Shown: positions 24,082 to 32,432, counted from the stretch's first letter. The stretch: DNA of 64,000 nucleotides from Amycolatopsis oliviviridis (GCF_014654365.1 NZ_BNAY01000004.1:496001-560000); one strand, 5' to 3'. The notes: generated by a model not told the origin, from the sequence alone. Program-made: numbers and translations.

Positions 24082-24557
24082 ACGACCTCGGGACGCCGGG
24101 GGAGATGACCTCCCCGGGCGATGAGGCCTTGCTCGCCGATATCGGGCGCTTCATGGACGAATTGGACCCGCCACCGGGAGACCTGGTGCAGCGGGTTCAG
24201 TTCGCGCTCGCGCTCGAAAACCTCGATGTCGAAGTCGCGCGCTGGGAACGGATGGACGCCACGGCAGGCGTCCGCGGCAGCGACACCGGCACGATCACCT
24301 TCACCGTCAGCGATCTGACGGTGATGATCAACCTCACCAAGATCGGCAAGAAGCACCGGATCGACGGCTGGCTCGTGCCCGCCGGTGAGTACGGAGTGGA
24401 GGTTCGCGTCGCCGAGCACGGCACGAGTTCCACCACCGCCGACGAGGGAGGCCGGTTCGTGCTGGACAACGTTCCCCAGGGAACCACCCAGATCGTGGTC
24501 CACCTCGGTGACGTGACGTGCCGCCGGACGGTCGTGACCCCCACAGTGGTGCTCTAA
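24078..24557 (+). CDS. 159-aa partner protein of the sigma/CHAT operon (candidate anti-sigma or protease substrate)
   Basis: The N-terminal 70 residues are acidic and helical (DEALLADIGRFMDELDPPPGDLVQRVQFALALENLDVEVARWERM), resembling a small sigma-binding helix bundle. The C-terminal 85 residues are a beta-rich, carboxypeptidase-regulatory-like domain (IDGWLVPAGEYGVEVRV, DEGGRFVLDNVPQGTTQIVV). There is no membrane segment. It overlaps the sigma gene by 4 nt. By analogy to Csx30 in Craspase systems it could hold the sigma factor until cleaved by TPR-CHAT; this is inference from gene order. Confidence 0.6.
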   Translation: MNDLGTPGEMTSPGDEALLADIGRFMDELDPPPGDLVQRVQFALALENLDVEVARWERMDATAGVRGSDTGTITFTVSDLTVMINLTKIGKKHRIDGWLVPAGEYGVEVRVAEHGTSSTTADEGGRFVLDNVPQGTTQIVVHLGDVTCRRTVVTPTVVL

Positions 24558-24599
24558 CCGGACGGCTGTTCCGTTATGCGGCGTGGGTGTGCTCCCATA

Positions 24600-27200
24600 G
24601 TGCGTGTGCCCGCGCCGTCTCCTCCTGTCGTCGATCCCGTAGCCGAGGCCGCGGACCTTCATCGACGGGCGATGGCAGCCGCCGCCGATCACGGCCCGGG
24701 CGCCGCGATCAAGTTGCTGCAGCGGGCTTTGACCTGCCTCGGGCCGGCGGAGGACGCCGGCCCGGAACGGCTGGAGATCCGGGTCCGGGTGCTGATCAGC
24801 CTCGCCGCGGCCGAGGCCGAGGTCCTGTCCCAAGAGGACGGATTCGCCCGGCTGGACGAAGCGGAGGAAGTACGGCTTTCGTTGCCGGAAGGCGGAACCC
24901 GGCGGCTGCTGCGGTTCACCGTCGTCCTGCAGCGCGCCGTCGTCCTGATGCGGATCTGGCGGCTGGAGGAAGCGCTCGCCCTCTATGACGCGGTGCTGCC
25001 CAGCCTGGTCGACGAAGTCGAGGACCACAGCCTGCTCCTGACCCGGAACATGATGAACCGGGCGTGGCTGCATCTGCAGATGACCAACCCCGACGGCGCC
25101 TACAAGGATCTGATCGGCGCGCTGGACATCGCGGTCAAGTACGGGCACCGCCGGCTCGAAGGGAAGATCCGGCACAACCTGGGCGATCACGCCCAGTTGC
25201 TCGGCGACATCCCCGAAGCGCTCCGGCACTACGAGCAGGCGGCGTCGATCTTCGTCACCGACGGACCCGGCTCGCTGCCGCTCGTCCGGCTCGACCAGGC
25301 GAAGGCCCTGCTCACCGCCGGGCTCGCGGAGGAGGCCGCGCGACATCTCGACGAAGCGATCCCCGAACTCCGCGGCAACGGCGCGCACCACGTCGTCGCG
25401 GAAGCGGAGGTCGCGCGGGCCGGGGCCGCCATCCTGGAGGGTGACCACGCGCTGGCGAAGAAGCTCGCGACGTCCGCGCGGCGGAGTTTCTTGCGGCGTG
25501 GCAACGGCCGGTGGGCGGAGATCGCCGAGCTGACCAGGCTGCGGGCGGACGCGGTGAAGGTCTTGGCGGACCGGGAGAAGAAGCCGTCCGCGAAACTGCC
25601 GGAACGGCTGGCCGATCTCGCCATCCGGCTGGCCGGGCTCGGGCTGCGCGACGAAGCGGGCGCGGCCAGGATGTTCGCGGTGCGGCTGCTGATCCGCCGT
25701 GACGAGACGGCCGCCGCGCAGGAACTCCTCGCCCAGGTGCCGAAACCGCGGCAGACGACGCCGATCGACCACCGGATGCAGCTGCGGTTGTGCCGGGCCG
25801 AACTCGCGGTGGCGTCCCATCGGCCGCGGTCCGCGCTCGCGCAGGCACGCGCCGGACTGGCGGAACTCGGGCAGATCCGCGACCGCATGGGCGGGCTCGA
25901 CCTCGTCTGCGGCACGGCGGCGCACGGCGAGGAGCTGGGCAAACTCGCGCTGACGCTGGTGCTCAAGAAGGCGAGGCGCAGCGGCGCCGGGGCGAAGAGC
26001 CTGTTCGCGTGGCTGGAACGCACGCGCGCGCAGGTGTACCGCTACGAACCGCTCCCGGTCATCGAAGACCCCGCGCTCGCCCGGCACATCAACGAAATGC
26101 GGCACGTGCAGGGGACGATCCAAGCGCGGCGGCTGTCCGGCGAACCGGTCGGGAAACTCGAGGAGCGCTACGACCGTCTGCAGCGGGAGGCGACCCGGCT
26201 CGGCTGGTACACGAGTCAGTGGGGGCGGCCGCGGCCGGTTTCCGCGCCCGAAGAGGTGGTCGAGCGGCTCGGGGATCGCGTGCTGGTCAGCCTGATGGGG
26301 TATCGCGACACCCTGTACGCGGTGGTCGTCGACCGCGGCCGGTTCCGGCTCCTGAAGCTGGGGCCGCTCGCGGAGATCGTCGAGACCGCGCGGCAGCTGC
26401 ACGCGGACCTCGACGCGCTGGCCCCGGACAACCTGCCCGCACCGCTGGTCGAGGTCGTCACCGGTTCCGCGCGGCGCCGGGCGGACAAACTGGACAAACT
26501 GATCTCCGCGTCGCTGGCGAAGACGTTGGAGAACCGCGAGCTGATCATCGTACCGATCGGTTCGCTGTACGCGTTGCCGTGGGGCGCTTTGCCCTCGCTG
26601 CACGGGCATCCGGTGTCGATCGCGCCTTCGGCCACCGCCTGGGTGACCGCGTCCGGGCGGCGGAGTTCCGGTCCGGTGCTGCTCGCCGGCGGTCCCGGTG
26701 TGCCGGGTTCGGTCGGCGAGGTGCGGAACCTGCGGACGGTGTACCCGCAGGCCCGGCTCGTCGACGGGAAGGACGCGACCAGCGACACCGTACTGTCCGC
26801 TTTGGACGGTTCCGGGATGGCGCACCTGGTCGCGCACGGCGCGCACGAACCGGCGAACGCGCTGTTCTCGCGGCTGGAACTCGTCGGCGGTCCGCTGTAC
26901 GCGCACGAAACCGCCCGGCTCGCGAAGCCGCCGGAACGGGTGGTGCTGGCCGCGTGCGAACTCGCGATGAGTCACATCCGGCCGGGCGAGGAGGCGCTCG
27001 GGTTCGCCGGGACGCTGCTCGCCAGCGGTTCGCGTACCGTCATCGGCGCGATCGCGCGGGTCGGTGACAAGGCCGCCGCGGACGCGATGTCCGAACTGCA
27101 TCGGCGGCTGGCTTCGGGGACCGCGCCCGCTTTGGCGCTCGCCGAGGCGACCGCCGCCGATCCACTGCGGCGCCCCTTCCTGTGCCTCGGGGCGGGCTGA
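24600..27200 (+). CDS. TPR-CHAT caspase-like protease
   Basis: About 866 aa. Residues 1-500 are TPR-like helical repeats. The C-terminal 300 residues are a CHAT (caspase HetF-associated) peptidase domain. It has the catalytic His in HLVAHGAHE (H746) and Cys in VVLAACE (C786), then the closing block ALGFAGTLLASGSRTVIGAI. Both catalytic residues are intact. GTG at 24600 is used; GTG at 24606 is equally possible and no clear ribosome-binding site is seen. It follows the 159-aa protein by 42 nt. The expected role is proteolysis of a specific partner after a signal sensed by the TPR part. Confidence 0.88.
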   Translation: MRVPAPSPPVVDPVAEAADLHRRAMAAAADHGPGAAIKLLQRALTCLGPAEDAGPERLEIRVRVLISLAAAEAEVLSQEDGFARLDEAEEVRLSLPEGGTRRLLRFTVVLQRAVVLMRIWRLEEALALYDAVLPSLVDEVEDHSLLLTRNMMNRAWLHLQMTNPDGAYKDLIGALDIAVKYGHRRLEGKIRHNLGDHAQLLGDIPEALRHYEQAASIFVTDGPGSLPLVRLDQAKALLTAGLAEEAARHLDEAIPELRGNGAHHVVAEAEVARAGAAILEGDHALAKKLATSARRSFLRRGNGRWAEIAELTRLRADAVKVLADREKKPSAKLPERLADLAIRLAGLGLRDEAGAARMFAVRLLIRRDETAAAQELLAQVPKPRQTTPIDHRMQLRLCRAELAVASHRPRSALAQARAGLAELGQIRDRMGGLDLVCGTAAHGEELGKLALTLVLKKARRSGAGAKSLFAWLERTRAQVYRYEPLPVIEDPALARHINEMRHVQGTIQARRLSGEPVGKLEERYDRLQREATRLGWYTSQWGRPRPVSAPEEVVERLGDRVLVSLMGYRDTLYAVVVDRGRFRLLKLGPLAEIVETARQLHADLDALAPDNLPAPLVEVVTGSARRRADKLDKLISASLAKTLENRELIIVPIGSLYALPWGALPSLHGHPVSIAPSATAWVTASGRRSSGPVLLAGGPGVPGSVGEVRNLRTVYPQARLVDGKDATSDTVLSALDGSGMAHLVAHGAHEPANALFSRLELVGGPLYAHETARLAKPPERVVLAACELAMSHIRPGEEALGFAGTLLASGSRTVIGAIARVGDKAAADAMSELHRRLASGTAPALALAEATAADPLRRPFLCLGAG

Positions 27201-27360
27201 AGGGGCCTTTCGCCGCATGCGATGCGGCGAAGGACGCTTTCGCCACTTGGTGTGGCCGGGATCCGGTCGTCGGCGGCGGGGCTGAAGGGGCCTTTCGCCG
27301 CGTCTCATGCAGCGAAGGCTCCCTTCACCGCGTCGTATGCGGCTATGGCGTCCTTCAGCT
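27196..27360. repeat. Tandem degenerate repeats after the CHAT gene
   Basis: A 21-nt block containing GCTGAAGGGGCCTTTCGCC is present identically at 27196-27216 and 27281-27301, followed each time by a related segment of the form GCGAAGGnnnCnTTC. A third, more degenerate unit ends near 27345. The first block overlaps the CHAT stop codon, and a hairpin CGCCGCAT/ATGCGGCG sits at 27211-27229. Function unknown; possibly a terminator array. Confidence 0.65.
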
Positions 27361-27371
27361 ACCCACAGGAG

Positions 27372-27401
27372 TTGTCCACAACCACCGTCACCTGTGGACA
27401 A
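27372..27401. promoter_or_regulatory. Pair of inverted DnaA boxes
   Basis: TTGTCCACA (27372-27380) and its complement TGTGGACAA (27393-27401) match the actinobacterial DnaA box and face each other with 12 nt between. They lie in an intergenic gap next to no replication gene, so they may titrate DnaA or regulate a neighbouring gene rather than form an origin. Confidence 0.55.
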
Positions 27402-27483
27402 CCTCGCCGAGCGGCCGTTCCCGTCGCTCAGCACCGATAGACTGGATTCGGGGTCGCCCCCCTGGGACGGGTGGGGGGTGGGG

Positions 27484-27924
27484 TCAGGGGCGTTCGGCGT
27501 GTTTCACCAGGCGGGTGGCCAGTAGTGAGACGACGGTGCGCAGGGCCGCGCGGGCGGCGGCGCCGGTGCCGGGCACCGATTCGGTGAACCGGCCGGTCCA
27601 GCGCAGATCCGTGCCACCGGAAGCGTTCGGCGTGAACGAGACTTCGGCGCGATAGTCCTTCAGCGGCGCGATGCCCGCGAAACCGTAGACATGCTTCCGG
27701 TCCTGTTCGTATTCGAGCGTCTCTTCGTGGAGATACACCGGCCACAGCCCGACGGCCCGGACGGCACCCACCCCGTCCGCGTCCGGCTCCCGCGCCCACC
27801 GCGAGTGGAACACCACCGGCTTCGCCCATTCCGACCACCGGGAACCGTCGGCCTCCAACGCGAAAAGGGCGGCGGGCGAGGCGCTGCTCGTCCGGTTGAT
27901 CTCGAAGGAGTACGTCTTGCCCAT
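27484..27924 (-). CDS. SRPBCC / polyketide-cyclase-like protein
   Basis: 146 aa with the START-fold pattern: ASPAALFALEADGSRWSEWAKPV near the N-terminus and a C-terminal amphipathic helix AARAALRTVVSLLATRLVKHAER. These proteins bind hydrophobic ligands. Divergent from the FUSC gene with 49 bp between starts. No specific ligand can be inferred. Confidence 0.8.
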   Translation of the reverse strand: MGKTYSFEINRTSSASPAALFALEADGSRWSEWAKPVVFHSRWAREPDADGVGAVRAVGLWPVYLHEETLEYEQDRKHVYGFAGIAPLKDYRAEVSFTPNASGGTDLRWTGRFTESVPGTGAAARAALRTVVSLLATRLVKHAERP

Positions 27925-27973
27925 GTGGCGACGATAACCGCTCCGGCCGCGACGGATAAGTCAAGATAGGGGC

Positions 27974-29938
27974 GTGAGCACGACGCGCCGCGAGATCGCC
28001 GCACCACATTGGCTGGTGCAGCTGCTGCGCAGCACCCCGGTTCCCATCCCGTGGAACATGGTCGCCCGCGCCGTCCTCGCGCTCGCCGTACCGCTGGCCG
28101 TCGGCTACGCGCTCGGCGACATCGGCGTCGGCGCGCTCATCTCCACCGGCGCCCTGCCCACCGTCCTGTCCGAATCCGCCGGCCCGTACCGCTACCGCGC
28201 CCGGCGGCTCGGCGGCGCCACCGCGGCCGCCGCCTTCGGCTACTTCGCCGGACTGATCACCGGCGGCATCCCCGCCGCTTCCATCCCGGTCGTCGTCGCG
28301 GTCGCGGCGGTCTCCGCGCTGATCAGCGCGGCGGGCAGCAACGCCTCCGTCGCCGGGCTGCAGATGTTCGTCTTCTGCGTGCTCGGCACCGGCCAGCACG
28401 TCACCGGCCTGCGCGTCGAAATTCTCCTCGGCTACTTCTGCGTCGGTGCCGCCTGGAGCCTGCTCATCGCGCTCGCCACCTGGACCTTCCGCGCCACCAG
28501 CCCCGAACGCGGCGCCGTCGCCCACGTCTACGTCGAACTCGCCGCGATGCTGTCCGCGACCGACGAAGCCACCTCCCGCGTCGCGCGACACCAGCTCACG
28601 ACGGCGATGAACACCGCGTACGACCGGCTGCTCACCGCGCGATCCTGGCTGTCCGGCCGCGACGCCACCTACCGCCAGCTGCTCAACCTGCTGTCCGCCA
28701 GCACCCCCGCCGTCGAGGCGTCCGTCGCGATGGTCAACGCCGGCCGCCGCGCCCCGGAAGACGTGATCGGCCACTTCATCGCGACCTCGGCCGCCGTACT
28801 CGCGAACCAGGAACCGCCGAAGCCTCCCGAAGCGCCCGAAGACGCGGACCCGGTCCTCGCCGCGCTCTACGCCGGACTCGCCCGCATCGCCAAGGGCGAC
28901 AACCGGAAACGGCGCGAGGTCCAGCCGTGGCACAAACGCCTCCGCGGCTGGGCGGGCTCGCTGATCTCCGGCCCGCTCACCTGGTTCGCCGCGCTCCGCC
29001 TCACGCTGTGCGTCGCGATCGCCGAGATCGTCGCGCTGCTCGTCCCGTTCGAACGCTCCTACTGGATCACGCTCACCGTCGGCATCGTCCTCAAACCGGA
29101 CTTCGGCTCGGTCTTCGGCCGCGCCGTCCTGCGCGGCATCGGTACGGTGATCGGCGTGGGCATCGGCGCGGCCGTCCTCGCCGCGGGCGGTGAGGGCTGG
29201 CTGCTGGTCCTGCTGATCGCCGTGTTCGCGGGCGGCGTCGCGGTCGGCAAGGTCCGCAACTACGGCGTCCTCAGCGCCTTCGTGACCCCGCTGATCATCC
29301 TGCAGATGGACCTCGCCAGCACCGGGAGCTGGAACGTCGTGCTCGCGCGGCTCGTCGACACCGTGCTCGGCTGCGCGATCGTCCTGCTCTTTGGCTACCT
29401 GCTGTGGCCGGGCAGCAGGCGGCCGCAGGTCGGCGGACGGCTCGCCGACAGCCTCGACAGCCTGGTCAAATACGTCGACAAGGGCCTCGTGCTCGCGCCG
29501 TCCGGCGAAGCCCGCTTGGAACGCTCACGCGCCCGCCGCCGCGCCTACCGCGCACTGGCCGACCTGCGCACCGCGTTCCAGCAGGTCGTCGTCGAACCCT
29601 CCGCCGCCGGACGGCAGGCCGTCGCCTGGTGGCCGGTGATCGCCGGACTCGAACGCGTCGCCGACGCCGTCACCGAGGTCGGCGTCACCCTCGGCCGCGG
29701 CGCCCCCGCTCCCGGCGAGGCCGACGTCGCCCTGCTGACAGCCGCCCTCGCCGAACTCGCGGCCGCCGTCCGCGAGGAACGCGACCCGGCGGAGATGCCG
29801 ATGCCCGACGGAGAGCAGCTGTCCGGTGTCGTCGACCAGATCGGCGCCGCCTTCGACGCCGTGCGCGGCCCCGACCTCGTCGAACGCGCGCCGCTGCGGC
29901 TGGTCCGGCGTTTTCTGCCGTATCACCGCAGGGCCTGA
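27974..29938 (+). CDS. FUSC-family membrane transporter (aromatic-acid exporter type)
   Basis: 654 aa with two clusters of hydrophobic segments (about residues 25-160 and 335-470), each followed by a cytoplasmic helical domain: the duplicated FUSC layout. The motif FERSYWITLTVGIVLKPDFGSVFGRAVLRGIGTVIG lies in the second half and is typical of the family. The GTG start has no ribosome-binding site. AAGATA lies 6 nt upstream, so a leaderless mRNA is likely. Substrate unknown. Confidence 0.85.
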   Translation: MSTTRREIAAPHWLVQLLRSTPVPIPWNMVARAVLALAVPLAVGYALGDIGVGALISTGALPTVLSESAGPYRYRARRLGGATAAAAFGYFAGLITGGIPAASIPVVVAVAAVSALISAAGSNASVAGLQMFVFCVLGTGQHVTGLRVEILLGYFCVGAAWSLLIALATWTFRATSPERGAVAHVYVELAAMLSATDEATSRVARHQLTTAMNTAYDRLLTARSWLSGRDATYRQLLNLLSASTPAVEASVAMVNAGRRAPEDVIGHFIATSAAVLANQEPPKPPEAPEDADPVLAALYAGLARIAKGDNRKRREVQPWHKRLRGWAGSLISGPLTWFAALRLTLCVAIAEIVALLVPFERSYWITLTVGIVLKPDFGSVFGRAVLRGIGTVIGVGIGAAVLAAGGEGWLLVLLIAVFAGGVAVGKVRNYGVLSAFVTPLIILQMDLASTGSWNVVLARLVDTVLGCAIVLLFGYLLWPGSRRPQVGGRLADSLDSLVKYVDKGLVLAPSGEARLERSRARRRAYRALADLRTAFQQVVVEPSAAGRQAVAWWPVIAGLERVADAVTEVGVTLGRGAPAPGEADVALLTAALAELAAAVREERDPAEMPMPDGEQLSGVVDQIGAAFDAVRGPDLVERAPLRLVRRFLPYHRRA

Positions 29939-29941
29939 ACG

Positions 29942-30565
29942 TCAGTCGAACCGGATGTGCTTGACGCTCGTCCACTTGCGACGGACGAAGCCCCGCAGCG
30001 CGCTGTCCGTGTTCGGTTCGAGTGTCAGCCCGGCCGACGCGGCGATCCGATCGGCGACCTCCGCGACGGTGAGCCTGTCCGTGTGGAGGTGCTCGCCGAA
30101 CTCCGCCCGGCCCAGCCGTTCCAGGCAGAGGTCGAGCTTCGACACCGCGAAACTCTCGCGTTTCGGCGGCACGCCCTTCCGCCGGACGGAATGGACGATG
30201 CCGCGTTCGCTCAGCCGTCGCAGCACGGTCTCGCGTTCGGCCAGCAACGCGAAGTGCCGGACGTCGTGCCCGCGTTCCCGCAGCCTGCCGACGATCTCCT
30301 CGAAGTACATGGGTTCCACCAGCGTCATCGGCACGATCACCGGGCCGTCCTGCTTGCCTAGAACGAGGTCGAGCACCTCGAACACGCCCTGGCGCCACGC
30401 GGAAAGGTCCTGGAAATCACCACGCAGCCGCGGTGGCATCATCCGGTGCAGGCCGAAACCCGCGACCTCGGGATCGGACAGGACACTGCCGGGAAGACGC
30501 CGGTGCAGTTCGTGCGCGGTCTGCGTCTTGCCACCGCCGAACGGGCCGTTGATCCAGACGAGCAT
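29942..30565 (-). CDS. tmrB: TmrB-like tunicamycin-resistance ATP-binding protein
   Basis: 207 aa. From MLVWINGPFGGGKTQTAHELHRRLPGS it follows Bacillus TmrB closely: Walker A GPFGGGKT (residues 7-14), DPEVAGFGLHRMMP, IVPMTLVEPMYFEEIVGRL, HFALLAERETVLRRL, and a C-terminal ending WTSVKHIRFD like the NHIRIK end of TmrB. TmrB binds tunicamycin through this P-loop and lies at the membrane. ATG at 30565 is chosen from this alignment. It ends 3 nt from the convergent FUSC gene and is divergent from an SOS-box gene. Confidence 0.85.
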   Translation of the reverse strand: MLVWINGPFGGGKTQTAHELHRRLPGSVLSDPEVAGFGLHRMMPPRLRGDFQDLSAWRQGVFEVLDLVLGKQDGPVIVPMTLVEPMYFEEIVGRLRERGHDVRHFALLAERETVLRRLSERGIVHSVRRKGVPPKRESFAVSKLDLCLERLGRAEFGEHLHTDRLTVAEVADRIAASAGLTLEPNTDSALRGFVRRKWTSVKHIRFD

Positions 30566-30617
30566 GCCGACGACCCTAGCGACGGACCCACCCGGATGGG
30601 GGAGGGTGAGCATAGTC

Positions 30618-30633
30618 TCGAACTAATGTTCGA
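30618..30633. promoter_or_regulatory. LexA (SOS) box
   Basis: TCGAACTAATGTTCGA is an exact match to the actinobacterial SOS box TCGAAC-N4-GTTCGA. It sits 22 bp upstream of the ATG at 30656 and 52 bp from the divergent tmrB start. The 112-aa gene is the nearest candidate target. Confidence 0.85.
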
Positions 30634-30655
30634 GTTTTCACGCATAATCGACCCC

Positions 30656-30994
30656 ATGCTCGACACTGGTGACACGCTGCCGCCGGGGCCGCGTCACCTG
30701 CACATGGTCCGGCCCCATCAGCCCGTTTGGGTCGACCTCAAGCTGGTTTACCCCGTCGGCGCCGCCAAGACCCGCCTCCCCGACGGCCTGGACCTGACCG
30801 GCACCGTCCCCGGGCTGCTGGGGATGTGGCGGGCGACGACGACGGCGCACTGGGTCGGCTGGGTGACCTTCCAGCTCGGCCCGGTCGGCCGGGGCGGCAC
30901 GACGCATTCGCAGTGGGTGCTCGCCGAGGCGCTGCGCCCGCGCGAGGAGCGGAACACCTGGTCGGGAAGCTATCCCTACGAGCGGCGACGGTGA
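30656..30994 (+). CDS. SOS-box-controlled hypothetical protein, 112 aa
   Basis: 112 aa with a VWVDLKLVYPVGAAKTRLPDGLDLTG segment and a Trp-rich core (MWRATTTAHWVGWVTFQLG) ending in a basic tail. No membrane segment or known motif. ATG at 30656 is the likely start; ATG at 30626 lies inside the LexA box and is unlikely. The exact SOS box upstream suggests DNA-damage induction. No DNA-repair fold is recognisable. Confidence 0.65.
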   Translation: MLDTGDTLPPGPRHLHMVRPHQPVWVDLKLVYPVGAAKTRLPDGLDLTGTVPGLLGMWRATTTAHWVGWVTFQLGPVGRGGTTHSQWVLAEALRPREERNTWSGSYPYERRR

Positions 30995-31044
30995 ATATCC
31001 CGCCCCGTGGACGAGGTTGCCCCCGTTCTCGTCCCGGCGCCACC

Positions 31045-31151
31045 ATGAAGAGGTGTCCGCCATCCTGAAGTCCTCGCCGTTCCACCCGGCGAGCGAAGGT
31101 GTCGCCGCACTGCTCCTGCGCCGTGGACGTCTGGGCTCGCCGCCCGCGTAG
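31045..31151 (+). other. Possible short leader ORFs upstream of the dioxygenase
   Basis: Two tiny frames lie in the 204-base gap before the TauD-like gene: a 7-codon ATG frame with one Cys codon (31045-31068), and a 32-codon GTG frame (31053-31151) with a basic, Leu-rich peptide ending LLLRRGRLGSPPA. Actinobacterial sulfur genes often have Cys-containing leader peptides, but the evidence here is thin. Confidence 0.3.
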
Positions 31152-31198
31152 CTCCCCGCCTCGCCAAGTCGTCCGACGGTGAAACCCAGGGAGCACGT

Positions 31199-32131
31199 AT
31201 GTCCATCGAACTGCCCGACCGTGTCCGCCTCCGCCCCGCGACCGTCCCCGACGGCGGGATCCTCGAAGGGCCGCGTGTGCTGCGGCGCCTGCCGGAGGGT
31301 GTCGAAGAACGTCCTTACGAGCTGTTCGCGCTGCGCCCGCTGGGGCGGGTGATCGGAGCCGAGATCGGCGGCGTCGACCTCGCCGAACCGCTGACGCCCG
31401 CCCTCCACGCGGAGCTGAACCGCGCGTTGCTGGAGTGGAAGGTGCTGTTCTTCCGCGACCAGGACATCACGTCGGCGCATCAGCGCGCCTTCGCCGCCAA
31501 CTGGGGCGAGCTGGAGACGAATCCCTTCATCCCCCAGGGTGAGACCGAGGACACCACCCGCTTCACCAGGTCGGCGTCCATGCCCGGATTCGAGAACATC
31601 TGGCACGTGGACGTCACGTTCCGGCCCGCGCCGGCGCTCGGCTCGGTCCTGCGGCTGATCGAGGTCCCGCCGATCGGCGGCGACACGATGTGGGCCGACA
31701 TGGCCGCCGCCTACGACAACCTGCCGGAAGACCTCCGCGAACGGATCGACGGACTGACCGCGGTGCACGACTTCATCCCCGGCTTCGCCCGCTTCTCCGA
31801 CCCGGAACTGCTGCTGCGTCACCAGGACGCCTTCCCGCCGGTCGAGCATCCGGTGGTCCGCACGCATCCGGAAACCGGGCGGCGCACCCTCTTCGTGAAC
31901 CAGGCCTTCACGACCCACATCGCCGGCCTCGACCGCGACGAGAGCGACAGGCTCCTGCGGTACCTGTTCAGCCGGGCGCACGTCCCGGAGTTCCAGGTGC
32001 GCTTCGCCTGGCGGCCCGGTTCGGTGGCCTTCTGGGACAACCGTGCCACCCAGCACTACGCGGTCAACGACTACCACCCGTACGCGCGAGTGGCCGAGCG
32101 TGTCGCCATCGTCGGCGACCGGCCGTTCTGA
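31199..32131 (+). CDS. TauD/TfdA-family Fe(II)/2-oxoglutarate dioxygenase
   Basis: 310 aa. Iron ligands appear as H-x-D in WHVDVTF and a distal His in WDNRATQHYAVNDY; the 2-oxoglutarate Arg lies in YARVAERVAIVG. The N-terminal PLGRVIGAEIGGVDLAEPL block is typical of taurine and alkylsulfate dioxygenases. GGGA 6 nt before the ATG serves as ribosome-binding site. It probably releases sulfite from an organosulfonate or alkyl sulfate; the substrate cannot be fixed from sequence. Confidence 0.9.
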   Translation: MSIELPDRVRLRPATVPDGGILEGPRVLRRLPEGVEERPYELFALRPLGRVIGAEIGGVDLAEPLTPALHAELNRALLEWKVLFFRDQDITSAHQRAFAANWGELETNPFIPQGETEDTTRFTRSASMPGFENIWHVDVTFRPAPALGSVLRLIEVPPIGGDTMWADMAAAYDNLPEDLRERIDGLTAVHDFIPGFARFSDPELLLRHQDAFPPVEHPVVRTHPETGRRTLFVNQAFTTHIAGLDRDESDRLLRYLFSRAHVPEFQVRFAWRPGSVAFWDNRATQHYAVNDYHPYARVAERVAIVGDRPF

Positions 32132-32193
32132 GCCGTCCCCATGACGGGTGATCGTCGAGGCGGGTTCACCGGAACCTGTGTGACGATTGGGCC

Positions 32194-32427
32194 ATGGGCA
32201 TCAACTTCGATGAATTGAAGAACAAGGCCACCGACGCTCTCCGCGAGCACAACGACAAGATCGAAGGCGGCCTGGACAAGGCGGCGGACTTCGCCAAGTC
32301 GAAGTTCTCCGGACACGACTCCCAGATCGACTCCGGGGTCGGCAAGGCGAAGGACTTCCTCAACAAGTTCGACGACACCCCGGACACCCCGCAGCAGAAC
32401 CAGCAGCAGCCGCCGCAGGGCCAGTAA
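32194..32427 (+). CDS. MT0933-like antitoxin-family small protein
   Basis: 77 aa: an amphipathic helix rich in Lys, Asp and Glu with KATDALREHNDKIEGGLDKAADFAKSKFSG and DSGVGKAKDFLNKF repeats, followed by a Gln/Pro tail. It matches the Rv0909/MT0933 family, described as antitoxins, though no toxin gene is adjacent. Stand-alone copies are common in Actinobacteria and may have other roles. Confidence 0.75.
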   Translation: MGINFDELKNKATDALREHNDKIEGGLDKAADFAKSKFSGHDSQIDSGVGKAKDFLNKFDDTPDTPQQNQQQPPQGQ

Positions 32428-32432
32428 ACCGT

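Noticed and set aside
27372..27401. Chromosomal origin of replication
   Set aside because: Only two DnaA boxes and no dnaA, dnaN or AT-rich unwinding region nearby.
23925..27434. A 1169-codon open frame on the minus strand opposite the sigma/CHAT operon
   Set aside because: It is the antisense shadow of GC-rich codons: Arg/Pro/Gly-rich, no domain, while the plus strand encodes three clear families.
30626..30655. ATG at 30626 as start of the SOS-box gene
   Set aside because: It lies inside the LexA box; the promoter must lie around it, so ATG 30656 is more likely.
32194..32427. Complete toxin-antitoxin pair
   Set aside because: Only the antitoxin-like protein is present; no toxin frame lies on either side.
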